A DNA stretch of 64,000 nucleotides from Haliscomenobacter sp. GTDB lineage: Bacteria > Bacteroidota > Bacteroidia > Chitinophagales > Saprospiraceae. The translations under genes were made by a program, and so were the position numbers. The stretch spans positions 15,954 to 79,953 of the forward strand of contig NZ_JADKCX010000010.1 in assembly GCF_016718685.1 (NCBI RefSeq). The letters run 5' to 3'. Under the pieces are notes generated by a model. The model did no database searches. It was not told where the DNA came from and was given only the letters and a program-made list of their open reading frames with translations. This document shows positions 8,617 to 16,601 of this stretch, piece after piece (within the stretch, counting starts at the first letter, position 1; each line of letters opens with the position of its first letter).

Positions 8617-9366
8617 CTATTGAAAGAATTGGCAAATTTTTTCATCGGCGGACTGCTTCAGCATTTCGTAGGTCCCTTCAGCGTAACATTTTCCATCAAT
8701 CAGGATGGCAACCCGTTGGGCGGCCAGTTGTACACATTTCATGTCGTGGGTGATGATGATGGAAGAAGTATGGTAACGTTCACCAATCGTTTTCATCAGT
8801 GCAATGATCTCCAGACTGGTGATGGCGTCTAATCCGGTAGTGGGTTCGTCGTACAACATAATCTCGGGTTTGAGGATCAGGGTGCGGGCCAAGGCGATGC
8901 GTTTACGCATCCCTCCGGATAGTTCGGAGGGCATTTTATCCACGGTATGTTCTAAGCCCACATTCTCCAGTGCCTCCATGACCAAGCCATCCACTTCCGC
9001 CTGATTGAGTTGGATGGAATGTCGACGCAGTGGAAACTCCAGGTTTTCCCGGATCGTCATGGAGTCGTAAAGGGCATTGCTCTGGAACAAAAAGCCCACT
9101 TTTGTGCGAATTTCATCCAGTTCAATTTTATCTATGTTCAATACATCTTGACCCAAAACGTTGATACTGCCCTGATCGGGGGTAATCAGGCCAATGATGC
9201 ATTTGATCAAAACGGATTTACCGGAACCTGACCTGCCCAACACCACCAAGCTCTCGCCCTGGTACAATTCCAGGTTAAAATCATCCAGCACTTTATTGTC
9301 ACCAAATGACTTGTAGAGGTGTTGAATGCTGATAACCGACTTGAGCGCATCGTTTGACTTTTTCAT
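8617..9366 (-). CDS. Mla-type ABC transporter ATP-binding protein (MlaF-like)
   Basis: The cytoplasmic ATPase of the lipid transporter. It has Walker A GRSGSGKS, signature LSGGMRKRIALAR and Walker B IMLYDEPTTGLD; the SGGMRKR signature is specific to the MlaF group. I place the start at the ATG at 9364-9366 (MKKSNDALK), just after the permease stop codon at 9368, giving about 249 residues. A longer reading to 9396 would overlap the permease and add a stretch (MRYRLQICCE) that does not look conserved. Confidence 0.92.
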   Translation of the reverse strand: MKKSNDALKSVISIQHLYKSFGDNKVLDDFNLELYQGESLVVLGRSGSGKSVLIKCIIGLITPDQGSINVLGQDVLNIDKIELDEIRTKVGFLFQSNALYDSMTIRENLEFPLRRHSIQLNQAEVDGLVMEALENVGLEHTVDKMPSELSGGMRKRIALARTLILKPEIMLYDEPTTGLDAITSLEIIALMKTIGERYHTSSIIITHDMKCVQLAAQRVAILIDGKCYAEGTYEMLKQSADEKICQFFQ

Positions 9367-9367
9367 T

Positions 9368-10141
9368 TCACAACAAATCTGTAATCTGTACCGCAATCAA
9401 ATCCAGAATAAATATCGCCACCGACGACACCACTACCGCCGAGTTGGCCGAACGGCCTACCCCTTCCGTACCTTTATTGGAATAGTACCCTTTGAAACAA
9501 CCAATAATGCCAATGGCAAAACCAAAAAAGAAGGTTTTGATAAACGCCGGAACGATGTCGATGAAAAACAGGTAATCGAGAATTTTTTCGTAGAACAGGT
9601 GAAAACTCAGGTTTTCGTAAATATTGACCCCCAAAAAAGAACCGTACAAAGAAATGGCATCGGCAATAATGACCAAAAACGGCAGCGTCAGCATAGCGGC
9701 AAGGGTACGCGTAACCACCAGGTATTTAAAGGGGTTGGTGCCGGATACCTCCATGGCATCGATCTGCTCGGTGACCTTCATAGAGCCGAGTTCGGCCCCA
9801 ATACTGGAACCAATTTTTCCGGCAAAAATCAAAGAGGTGACGATGGGGCCAATTTCGCGGATGATGGCGATGCCCACCATCGCGGGTATCTGCGCCTCAA
9901 TGCCGTAGTACACCATTGTGGGGTGCAATTGCATGGTGAGCACCAGGCCAATGATGAAGGCCGTAAGCCCGATCAAGGGAAGTGATTTGTATCCAATGAC
10001 AAAACACTGGTGAAAAAACTCCCCGAACTCATACCGTGGCCGAACGCCTTCTCCGAAAAAACGACCTATAAAACGGCTCATTTCCCCAGTTTCTTGTAAG
10101 AAGAGTCGCGTGTTTTTAGGAAGCGGTGGGAAATGTAGCAT
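9368..10141 (-). CDS. Mla-type ABC transporter permease (MlaE-like)
   Basis: The inner-membrane permease of the lipid transporter, about 257 residues with five or six helices. The family core is clear: IIREIGPIVTSLIFAGKIGS followed by SIGAELGSMKVTEQIDAMEV. I prefer the ATG at 10139-10141 (MLHFPPLPK); a start at 10171 is possible but adds ten residues without family support. The last residues overlap nothing, and the ATPase begins directly after the stop. It is preceded by the coiled-coil gene at 10175. Confidence 0.9.
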   Translation of the reverse strand: MLHFPPLPKNTRLFLQETGEMSRFIGRFFGEGVRPRYEFGEFFHQCFVIGYKSLPLIGLTAFIIGLVLTMQLHPTMVYYGIEAQIPAMVGIAIIREIGPIVTSLIFAGKIGSSIGAELGSMKVTEQIDAMEVSGTNPFKYLVVTRTLAAMLTLPFLVIIADAISLYGSFLGVNIYENLSFHLFYEKILDYLFFIDIVPAFIKTFFFGFAIGIIGCFKGYYSNKGTEGVGRSANSAVVVSSVAIFILDLIAVQITDLL

Positions 10142-10174
10142 CGTTGTAAATTTAGTACGCTGGCACCACAACTA

Positions 10175-10789
10175 TTACTTGAACAACTCGCCAAATGCTT
10201 GTTTCATGTGGTCAAAAGAAGTACCAATTCCTTTGCTGAAGCGTTGAATTTTTTCTTTGACGGAATCGGAGTCGTGTTCGAGCCAAGTCAACAATTCATC
10301 AGCTTTGTATGTCAATTGGGAGACCTGCGCATCCAGAGAAGCCAGCTCGTGCAGGGAAGTAATGATGAACCGGGTACGGTACACCTCCATTTTGATGCGA
10401 AAAGTACTGATGGTATGTTTTTCTTCATCACCAAGTGCCGGATAAAGTTGATCAATGATAAACTCTAATTCGTACATGGTACGCAAGAGATCCTCCCGCC
10501 TATTCGTGAATTCATGTTCATTTTCTGGCGTAGCCTGTTTCAGTAAGGTTTTCAGCTCAACTGTGCGTTGCTTCAATTCTTCCAACAATTTACTTACCCA
10601 ATGACTATGTCTACGCAAATGCTGAGACTGTTCGTCTAAAAAGCCCGAAAATTTTTTCCATTCCCGTTCAAAAGTTTCTTTTGCTTCACTACTCCCTAAT
10701 GAGAGTTGCACGTTGAGTTTTTCTATTTCTGTTTTTACCCTGTTCCATTGAGCTTTTGCATCATTGATGAGATTGCCTGCATTTTTCAT
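10175..10789 (-). CDS. coiled-coil protein of unknown function upstream of the Mla genes
   Basis: A 204-residue soluble protein, almost wholly charged and helical, with coiled-coil character through most of its length (for example KTEIEKLNVQLSLGSSEAKE, SKLLEELKQRTVELKTLLKQ). No signal peptide, no membrane helix, no recognised domain. It lies 3 bases before the long reading of MlaE, on the same strand, so it is probably cotranscribed with the lipid transporter. Whether it helps the transporter or is only a neighbour cannot be told from the sequence. Confidence 0.7.
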   Translation of the reverse strand: MKNAGNLINDAKAQWNRVKTEIEKLNVQLSLGSSEAKETFEREWKKFSGFLDEQSQHLRRHSHWVSKLLEELKQRTVELKTLLKQATPENEHEFTNRREDLLRTMYELEFIIDQLYPALGDEEKHTISTFRIKMEVYRTRFIITSLHELASLDAQVSQLTYKADELLTWLEHDSDSVKEKIQRFSKGIGTSFDHMKQAFGELFK

Positions 10790-10929
10790 GGCTAAAGGAT
10801 TTAATGGTCAATCACTTGCAGAAGATATTTCCACTTCAAGATTGACGTTGTTTAGCGCAAATTGCATGCAGATGAAAGAGATATCAACGACGATTGTCAT
10901 CCCTTTCCAATGATTTTGATTGATTTTTT

Positions 10930-11571
10930 CTAAGGTCGTACATAACCTGTTTCTCTCAACACCCGTAAGTCTAATTCTTTCAGGCCCAATTCCTCTATCG
11001 TCTGGATCAGGATATTCGCATAAATCGGATTGGTAGAATAGCCTCCTTTTTGCAAGCCTTCTGCCCAGGCACGATAATCCAGAATATCCAGGGCAAAAAG
11101 ATAACCGTAACGATCCATTTTAGCCGGATTCAACAAGTGCGCCGAGTGACTCATATAGGATTGCCGGATGGTTGAATAAGCTTGAAAGCAGGATTCAATG
11201 AGCACGCCATTGGCATCACGATCGTCGTCATATTTGTAAATGGCTTGCCCCACCCACTCCTTCCCACATTTTAAGCCAAAATGGTTGTTGGCCTCCACGG
11301 CCAGCGAGCTGACCCCAGAATGTGATTCAACGATGGCTTGTGCAAGTTTGACACTGGCCGGAATGCCCGTCCGTTTCATTTCTTCGATGGCCAGCCAGGA
11401 AAACCTTTTTACATAAGCGACTTTAAGGGCTTTTTCCTCCGCTGGTGTTTGGGCAAAGGCTTGGAAAGAAACGAACAAAAAAGCAAACAGGCTGTATGTT
11501 GACGTCCGCTGAAGGTGTTTTAAGGGCCGGTATTTTCTGCCTTGGCTGGATGGTGTTGTCCAACTTATCAT
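10930..11571 (-). CDS. secreted glucosaminidase-domain protein
   Basis: Peptidoglycan hydrolase of the glucosaminidase (FlgJ/LytD-like) fold, 213 residues. A signal-like segment YSLFAFLFVSFQAFAQ precedes the domain. Family features are the start RFSWLAIEEMKRTGIPASVK, the probable catalytic Glu in AQAIVESHSGVS, and VEANNHFGLKC. LQKGGYSTNPIYA near the C-terminus is the usual closing motif. The N-terminal 20 residues before the signal are doubtful, so translation may start later. It is not in an operon. Confidence 0.88.
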   Translation of the reverse strand: MISWTTPSSQGRKYRPLKHLQRTSTYSLFAFLFVSFQAFAQTPAEEKALKVAYVKRFSWLAIEEMKRTGIPASVKLAQAIVESHSGVSSLAVEANNHFGLKCGKEWVGQAIYKYDDDRDANGVLIESCFQAYSTIRQSYMSHSAHLLNPAKMDRYGYLFALDILDYRAWAEGLQKGGYSTNPIYANILIQTIEELGLKELDLRVLRETGYVRP

Positions 11572-11757
11572 ACTTAATATTGATGTTTGTAAGTAAAATT
11601 TATGTGATCATGAGGCAGGACTACCACTGCCTAGACGTGTATAAGGAAACAGGATATGTAATATAAAATATATGCGTATAAAATTAGCTGATAGATTCAA
11701 CTAGATGGGGTAAAGCTATAGTTTTTTTACATGCGGCCAAATAAAGTACAAATTACT

Positions 11758-11791
11758 AGGGACACCAAGAGATATTTACCTTGATGTCCCT
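11758..11791. terminator. hairpin with T-rich flank
   Basis: The arms AGGGACACCAAG (11758-11769) and CTTGATGTCCCT (11780-11791) pair with one mismatch around a 10-base loop; a T-rich stretch follows on the plus strand. The neighbouring gene ending here (11826) is on the minus strand, where the T-tract is missing, so termination is only possible. Confidence 0.45.
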
Positions 11792-11825
11792 TAATTTTTT
11801 ATTGTTTTTTATGCTAAAAACACGC

Positions 11826-12254
11826 TTACGCCAATACTCGAGTATTCCGTGTAAAACGTCCAAAAAAATACACCACGCTTCCAGCTACAACGATGTGCAT
11901 TAAGTTCAGCCAAATAACCATCGTGACGGGCACTCCTGGAATCATCAATGGATTGGCAAACGAAAGTACCAGCAGCACCGCCGCAACGATGGTAAATACC
12001 CGCCAGGGTTTATTCAGAAAGTAGTTGAGCAGCGCCAATACCAGACCAGCAATCAACGTGGGAATTAGTGAAGATGCAATGACCGGGATAACTGTAAGCG
12101 GCGCATTGGCCCCGGGAATAATCACCGAAGAGTCGATCAGACCAGCCGCTGATCCAACAAAAAACAATACACTGTTGACAGCTGCGGCGACAGCGCCAGC
12201 CAATGGAGCTGCACTCCAAAGTTTTTTAGCATTAATTTTTTCAGCAATTACCAT
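11826..12254 (-). CDS. DUF6069-like membrane protein
   Basis: A 142-residue protein with four predicted membrane helices and conserved-looking segments LWSAAPLAGAVAAAVNSVLF, SSLIPTLIAGLVLALLNYF and MIWLNLMHIVVAGSVVYFF. The last helix with NLMHIVVA is typical of DUF6069. It lies downstream of a MarR gene on the same strand with its own promoter and palindrome at 12274-12299, so it is probably the regulator's target. Function unknown. Confidence 0.75.
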   Translation of the reverse strand: MVIAEKINAKKLWSAAPLAGAVAAAVNSVLFFVGSAAGLIDSSVIIPGANAPLTVIPVIASSLIPTLIAGLVLALLNYFLNKPWRVFTIVAAVLLVLSFANPLMIPGVPVTMVIWLNLMHIVVAGSVVYFFGRFTRNTRVLA

Positions 12255-12273
12255 GATGTTTGTTTTGATGGTT

Positions 12274-12299
12274 AAACAAAATTTGTTTAGACAAATATA
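12274..12299 (-). promoter_or_regulatory. minus-strand promoter and MarR-type operator before the DUF6069 gene
   Basis: On the minus strand the box TATATTTG (12292-12299) fits the Bacteroidota -7 element. Directly downstream lies a perfect 7+1+7 palindrome, AAACAAAATTTGTTT at 12274-12288. A related AAACAAA(T)TGTTT palindrome precedes the MarR gene itself (12799-12814). I infer binding by the neighbouring MarR protein. Confidence 0.5.
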
Positions 12300-12323
12300 C
12301 GAGCAAAAAAATATACCCTTTGA

Positions 12324-12773
12324 TCAGCCTCGCAATTTGTCCAGCAAATTGGAAAGAGTTTCGGCTTCTTCATCGCTGAGGTTGTCAAATTTTTTGGCCT
12401 GCTGCATGATCATTGGATCCGCACGTTCAAGCAGTTCCAGTCCTGCTTTGGAAATGCGCAACAGTACCTGCCGTCGATTGCAGGCATTGGTTTCCCGCTC
12501 AATCAGGTCTTTTTCTTGTAAGCGGTCGCAAAGACGGGTAAGGTCGGGGTTTTTGTCCAACATGACCGCTTTGACATCCCCCACCGGCACAAATTCGGGG
12601 TGCTTGCCCCGCAAAATCCGCAACACATTGAACTGCTGCATGGTGATGCCGAAGGGTTTGAATACTTCTGCAGATTGATCAACGTGCCAATGATACGTGT
12701 AAATCAGATTGAGCATCGCCTTTTGTAAAGGCGACACAAATTTGGTCTGCTTGATCAATTCTTCAATCTTCAT
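12324..12773 (-). CDS. MarR-family transcriptional regulator
   Basis: A 149-residue winged-helix protein. It has the helix-turn-helix region KPFGITMQQFNVLRILRGKH and the wing ending DRLQEKDLIERETNACNRRQ followed by VLLRISKAGLELLERADP, all typical of MarR. It is transcribed divergently from the glycosyltransferase at 12910 and in the same direction as the DUF6069 gene. The ligand is unknown. It probably represses itself and the DUF6069 gene, since similar palindromes precede both. Confidence 0.9.
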   Translation of the reverse strand: MKIEELIKQTKFVSPLQKAMLNLIYTYHWHVDQSAEVFKPFGITMQQFNVLRILRGKHPEFVPVGDVKAVMLDKNPDLTRLCDRLQEKDLIERETNACNRRQVLLRISKAGLELLERADPMIMQQAKKFDNLSDEEAETLSNLLDKLRG

Positions 12774-12798
12774 GGTACAAAGCTAAGGGGTTTTATTC

Positions 12799-12814
12799 GT
12801 TTAAACAAATGTTT
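12799..12814. promoter_or_regulatory. candidate MarR operator
   Basis: GTTTAAACAAATGTTT contains the palindromes GTTTAAAC and AAACA-AA-TGTTT. It lies about 25 bases upstream of the MarR start codon and shares TTAAACAAA with the palindrome before the DUF6069 gene. Confidence 0.4.
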
Positions 12815-12909
12815 TTCGGTTGAGAAAATATGGTGCTTAGTTGGGTAAAATGGTTGCTTGGATTTGAAAAAGGAATAGTTTTCGGTAAAGTTAATCCACC
12901 CGACAACCT

Positions 12910-14436
12910 ATGCACACCAAAACCCTTCTGCTGTTACTTTTTATCCTGTTGAAATTTGCCTTCCAATATTTCGCCATTGCGCCGGAATACGAGTTGCAAC
13001 GCGATGAATATTTGCATCTAGATCAAGCCCGGCACCTGGCCTGGGGCTACATCTCCGTTCCACCCTTTACTTCCTGGGTTTCTTATCTCATCCTGCTTCT
13101 GGACAATGGAGTGTTTTGGGTCAAGTTTTTCCCTGCGTTATTTGGTGCATTGACGATTTGGCTGGTTTGGAAAACGATCGAGGCTTTGAACGGTGGGCTA
13201 TTCGCGCTTTGCCTGGGTGCTACGGCGATCCTGTGTTCTGCTTTGGTGCGGGTCAATACCTTGTACCAGCCCAATTCGGTAGATTATTTCTGTTGGACGC
13301 TGGTGTATTATGCCTTTGTGCGCTTTGAGCAAACCGAAAAACCCAGGTTCTTGTACCTGGGAGCGGTGGCTTTTGCTCTGGGCTTTTTGAACAAATACAA
13401 CATTGTCTTTTTGGCTTTGGGTTTGTTTCCAGCCTTGTTGTTGACGCCAACGCGTAAGGTCTTTGGCAACCGCAACCTTTACCTGGCCTTAGGCCTGGCT
13501 TTACTACTGATTTCACCCAACTTGTATTGGCAGTACAGCAATGGTTTTCCGGTTTTGCACCACATGCGCGAATTGAGCGAACGCCAGTTGGTGAATGTAG
13601 ATCGGACCGATTTTTTCAAGGAGCAAATTTTATTTTTCATCGGTTCCGTTTGGATGTGGATGGCGGCGCTTCTTGCCTTCTGGCTTTACCCTCCTTTTCG
13701 CCCTTACCGTTTTTTGTTTTTCAGCTTTGTATTTACGCTAGGTTTGTTTGTGTATTTCCGGGCCAAGGGGTATTATGCCATTGGACTGTATCCGATTCTG
13801 CATGCCTTTGGCGCACCATACCTGGAGCAGCTCTTGCAAAAAGGTTGGTCGGTTTACCTCCGTCCCATTGCCCTGACATTTCCAGTCATCATGTTTGGCA
13901 TGGTGGCTCGTGTGGTTTTGCCCATGCGTAGCCCGGCAGCAATCATTAAACATCCCGAAATGTACCAAAACCTGGGCCTGTTGCGCTGGGAAGATGGCAA
14001 AGATCATCCGCTTCCGCAAGATTTTGCCGACATGCAGGGTTGGAAGGAACTGGCGCAAAAGGTGGATCGTGCGTATGCAAAACTATCCGATCAACATACC
14101 TTGGTACTTTGTGACAACTATGGCCAGGCGGGCGCGATCAACTTTTATTCCAAACTGGGCATCCAGGCCGTATCCATGAACGCCGATTACATCAACTGGA
14201 TTCCGCTAGATAAACCCATTGTCAACGTGATTTTGGTGCAAGAGGCAGACGACGATGATCCCAACCGGGAAGATGAAAAGCCCATTTTTGAGCGGGTGTA
14301 TCGGGTGGGAGGAATTGAAAATCCTTATGCTCGGGAAAAGGGCGCAAAGATTTATGTTTGGAAGGAGCGAAAGTGCCAATCGCGCCGATATTACGGGAGG
14401 ACATTGCGAAGGAGAAGCGGGGGGAGTGAAAAATGA
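12910..14436 (+). CDS. GT39-like membrane glycosyltransferase
   Basis: Integral membrane protein of the dolichyl-phosphate-mannose mannosyltransferase (GT-C) type, about 500 residues with 10-12 helices. After the first helix comes the acidic loop YELQRDEYLHLDQARHLAWG, in which D/E are the expected metal or catalytic residues; SALVRVNTLYQPNSVDYFCW and FALGFLNKYN match family positions. It should move a sugar from a lipid carrier to lipid or protein. As read the C-terminus degenerates after YVWKERK. In another frame it continues as AKVPIAPILREDIAKEKRGE to a stop at 14427-14429, so one G is probably missing at 14364-14365 and the true length is about 506. Confidence 0.85.
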   Translation: MHTKTLLLLLFILLKFAFQYFAIAPEYELQRDEYLHLDQARHLAWGYISVPPFTSWVSYLILLLDNGVFWVKFFPALFGALTIWLVWKTIEALNGGLFALCLGATAILCSALVRVNTLYQPNSVDYFCWTLVYYAFVRFEQTEKPRFLYLGAVAFALGFLNKYNIVFLALGLFPALLLTPTRKVFGNRNLYLALGLALLLISPNLYWQYSNGFPVLHHMRELSERQLVNVDRTDFFKEQILFFIGSVWMWMAALLAFWLYPPFRPYRFLFFSFVFTLGLFVYFRAKGYYAIGLYPILHAFGAPYLEQLLQKGWSVYLRPIALTFPVIMFGMVARVVLPMRSPAAIIKHPEMYQNLGLLRWEDGKDHPLPQDFADMQGWKELAQKVDRAYAKLSDQHTLVLCDNYGQAGAINFYSKLGIQAVSMNADYINWIPLDKPIVNVILVQEADDDDPNREDEKPIFERVYRVGGIENPYAREKGAKIYVWKERKCQSRRYYGRTLRRRSGGSEK

Positions 14437-14480
14437 AAAACGAAAAGTGAAAAAATACCATCTCTAGGTTTTGTATTAAT

Positions 14481-14711
14481 TTATTTGATAAAAATCCAGC
14501 AGAGTATTCCGGTTATGGCAATTAACCCAATGAAAGGAGCTAGATAGCCATAGTCTTCCAGTTCCAAATATGCCTTGATTGGTTTTTTGCCTCCTCCTAA
14601 AACCCACATGATTGAAGCGCCAGAATAACCTAGAGCTTTACCCAAAATATAGCCAATACCCTTTAAAATTACTTCAACAAAGAAATCTAGGATAAATTCA
14701 AGCAAGAACAT
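14481..14711 (-). CDS. small two-helix membrane protein
   Basis: I choose the ATG at 14709-14711 (MFLLEFILDFFVEVILKG), giving 76 residues. A longer reading upstream would run through the C-tract at 14742-14752 and contains no protein-like segment. There are two hydrophobic stretches: residues 1-25, and the C-terminal YLAPFIGLIAITGILCWIFI. The start overlaps the end of the upstream gene by 14 bases, which suggests translational coupling. No family recognised. Confidence 0.55.
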   Translation of the reverse strand: MFLLEFILDFFVEVILKGIGYILGKALGYSGASIMWVLGGGKKPIKAYLELEDYGYLAPFIGLIAITGILCWIFIK

Positions 14712-15042
14712 ATTCTGGCGATTTAATTTTTGAAATCCCCACCCCCCCCCCCGCAATTCCATCTTTAACTGAAATGCTATCATCGAACCTTTCATTGTAA
14801 AAGAGCAAAGGAGTCGCATTTTTGAAGCGAACCTCAAAAAAAGAGCCTAAACATCGAATCGTATCAAGAGATTTAATGGTTACTACATTGTAGCTCCCAT
14901 CCTCCCCGTAGAAATCATTAATCGAATCATAAGGAACTGACCAAGGACCAATCCTCAAACCATTGATTGTTGTTTTGTTTTGACCAAATCCATTAACGGA
15001 CAATAGTAGGATGAACCCAATTAAGACTTGAATAGGTTTCAT
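14698..15042 (-). CDS. small secreted protein of unknown function
   Basis: 114 residues with a signal peptide (VLIGFILLLSVNGFGQ). The mature part contains a repeated strand-like pattern (GLRIGPWSVPYDSINDFYG, TIKSLDTIRCLGSFFEVRF). The last 15 codons run through an 11-base C-tract at 14742-14752, so the C-terminus depends on the tract length being read correctly. It precedes the small membrane gene. Unknown family. Confidence 0.55.
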   Translation of the reverse strand: MKPIQVLIGFILLLSVNGFGQNKTTINGLRIGPWSVPYDSINDFYGEDGSYNVVTIKSLDTIRCLGSFFEVRFKNATPLLFYNERFDDSISVKDGIAGGGVGISKIKSPEYVLA

Positions 15043-15074
15043 ATCGATTTATTCTACCAATTTAAATGATATGC

Positions 15075-15293
15075 TTAATGTGAATTCTGAATTAATTCTA
15101 TTGATAATCAGCGGTGCGACTTCTCCAAGTCGTAAAACGTTAGATTACTAAGGCTGCTACAAACATGCGACTTCTCCGAAGTCGACCAACTGACTTCGGA
15201 GAAGTCACACGTTTGTAGAACATGTTAATCGTAAGTTGTTCCGACTTCGGAGAAGTCGCACCTTGCTTTCGCATTAATTCAGAACTCACGTTG
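15075..15293. repeat. nested palindromic intergenic element (GACTTC-TCC-GAAGTC)
   Basis: Contains four copies of the hairpin unit GACTTCTCCGAAGTC, at 15118-15131 (one base short), 15169-15183, 15192-15206 and 15243-15257, the first two in one orientation and the last two inverted. The inner pair sits in arms beginning CTACAAAC (15157-15219). The outer pair sits in arms with GGTGCGACTTCTCC, and the ends again match as inverted repeats (TTCTGAATTAAT). It has no open frame. It is most likely a REP-like or MITE-like element. Confidence 0.7.
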
Positions 15294-15336
15294 CTCAAGA
15301 AAACGTCATGTACAAAGAAAGTTACAACCTACTTTT

Positions 15337-16170
15337 TTACCCCCAAATCCTCCAACGCATATCCTTTTGGATACGTCCTGTTCTTCTTTTTGGTATGGAG
15401 TTTCGGCTGCTTGGGAGTGGAATAAAAGCCAACATCAGCTTCCGTATTGACATCAGCCCCTTGATAGTCAAACGAATACTTTTTGGTGGTTCGGGATACT
15501 GCAAGGCTTGCAACAACTGCTCATCCATAATGGCCAATACAAACGGGCGCGCCAAGGGCCAACAAAACCTCGGTAAGAACCAACTCAGCATCAAATTCAA
15601 CGTGGCATCCGCTACTTTGCGCCCACCTTCTGAGTAAGCAAAATGAGCCTTTTCATAAGCGATGTTGAATTGTTCCAGCGCTCGGAAGGTATTGGGAATA
15701 TCCGTTATGCCCATCCGCGTGCCAATCTCGAACCACAGCCGATGTCCGGCGTCCAGCTCCTTTTCAGTGGAGATGCGGTATCCAAAGCGCCGGTTCCAAC
15801 GGTAAGGCTCAATGACAAAAGTGGACAACACGTACAACATGTCTTCATTAGAAATGCGGAAACGGCCGTGCATATGGTTCATACGGCTGAGCGCAGCCTG
15901 CCCGCGCTCACTATCATAACCGTGTTCGATAATTTCACTCAAGAGCAAATCGGTATCGTCGTAACGCTTTTGGGTTCGGCGGTTGAATTCCTGGGTTTTG
16001 TACAACAGATTGCCAATACTCGGTACGGCAAATGTGCGAAAAAGCGCCAATTCCAGGGCACGGGTAGTGTCCCAGGGGAAATCGTAATAGGCCACGAGGC
16101 GGCTGATCTCCAGGTGATCGGCCTGGGCGTCGAGTGGAGCGAGTTTGGCGAGGAATTGGGTTTTGCGCAT
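15337..16170 (-). CDS. DUF2236 (oxygenase MpaB-like) protein
   Basis: I take the ATG at 16168-16170 (MRKTQFLAKLAPLDAQADH). The helical core with LEISRLVAYYDFPWDTTRAL, RMNHMHGRFRISNEDMLYVL and VIEPYRWNRRFGYR matches the DUF2236/MpaB pattern; the MNHMHG histidines are the likely haem or metal ligands. The C-terminus as read (residues PLPSSRNSIPKRRTG onward) is out of frame. Restoring one base in the A-run 15424-15427 gives STPKQPKLHTKKKNRTYPKG and a stop at 15329-15331, about 280 residues. Substrate unknown. Confidence 0.8.
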   Translation of the reverse strand: MRKTQFLAKLAPLDAQADHLEISRLVAYYDFPWDTTRALELALFRTFAVPSIGNLLYKTQEFNRRTQKRYDDTDLLLSEIIEHGYDSERGQAALSRMNHMHGRFRISNEDMLYVLSTFVIEPYRWNRRFGYRISTEKELDAGHRLWFEIGTRMGITDIPNTFRALEQFNIAYEKAHFAYSEGGRKVADATLNLMLSWFLPRFCWPLARPFVLAIMDEQLLQALQYPEPPKSIRLTIKGLMSIRKLMLAFIPLPSSRNSIPKRRTGRIQKDMRWRIWG

Positions 16171-16601
16171 GGTAGAGCCAAAATGAGTTGTTTTTTGAAT
16201 CAATGTAAAAAATCGTAAAAGTTTAGCAACAAAGTATTCCAATGATAAGATCAGCAGAAAAGTACTGTTTTTTCGGAGGAAGTCAGTGTGAGCCGCAAAA
16301 AGGCTGGGGTACGAGGGCGGACGCAGCATGAAATGCCCGGCGCTCAACTTGCCTAACCAGTGCCAGCGACCAACAACCACTCCCCGTCGCTATACGACAT
16401 TTTCCCCCTTCAACCCGCACTCGGTCGCAATTGTTTCTACTTCAATTAGCTGACCCAATAAAGTTTCGTATTTTTCCGACTTAAAGTGTGTTTGGGTTTC
16501 TGGTTCGCATGCGAAACTAAAATCTAAACACACTTTCAAAGTGAAAAGCCCATTTTACGCGTGGACAACATTTGTTCGATTTTTACTAACCTGTAATTTT
16601 T
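16171..16601. other. intergenic region before RND operon 1
   Basis: No gene is recognisable in these 431 bases. The first 300 carry no clear motif. The last part holds the nested inverted repeat at 16483-16536. Confidence 0.6.
16483..16536. promoter_or_regulatory. nested inverted repeat upstream of RND operon 1
   Basis: Perfect 11-base outer arms AAAGTGTGTTT (16483-16493) and AAACACACTTT (16526-16536) enclose a GTTTC/GAAAC pair and, at the centre, the 12-base palindrome TTCGCATGCGAA. It lies about 65 bases before the adaptor start codon. No T-tract follows, so an operator or an RNA leader structure is more likely than a terminator. Confidence 0.55.
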
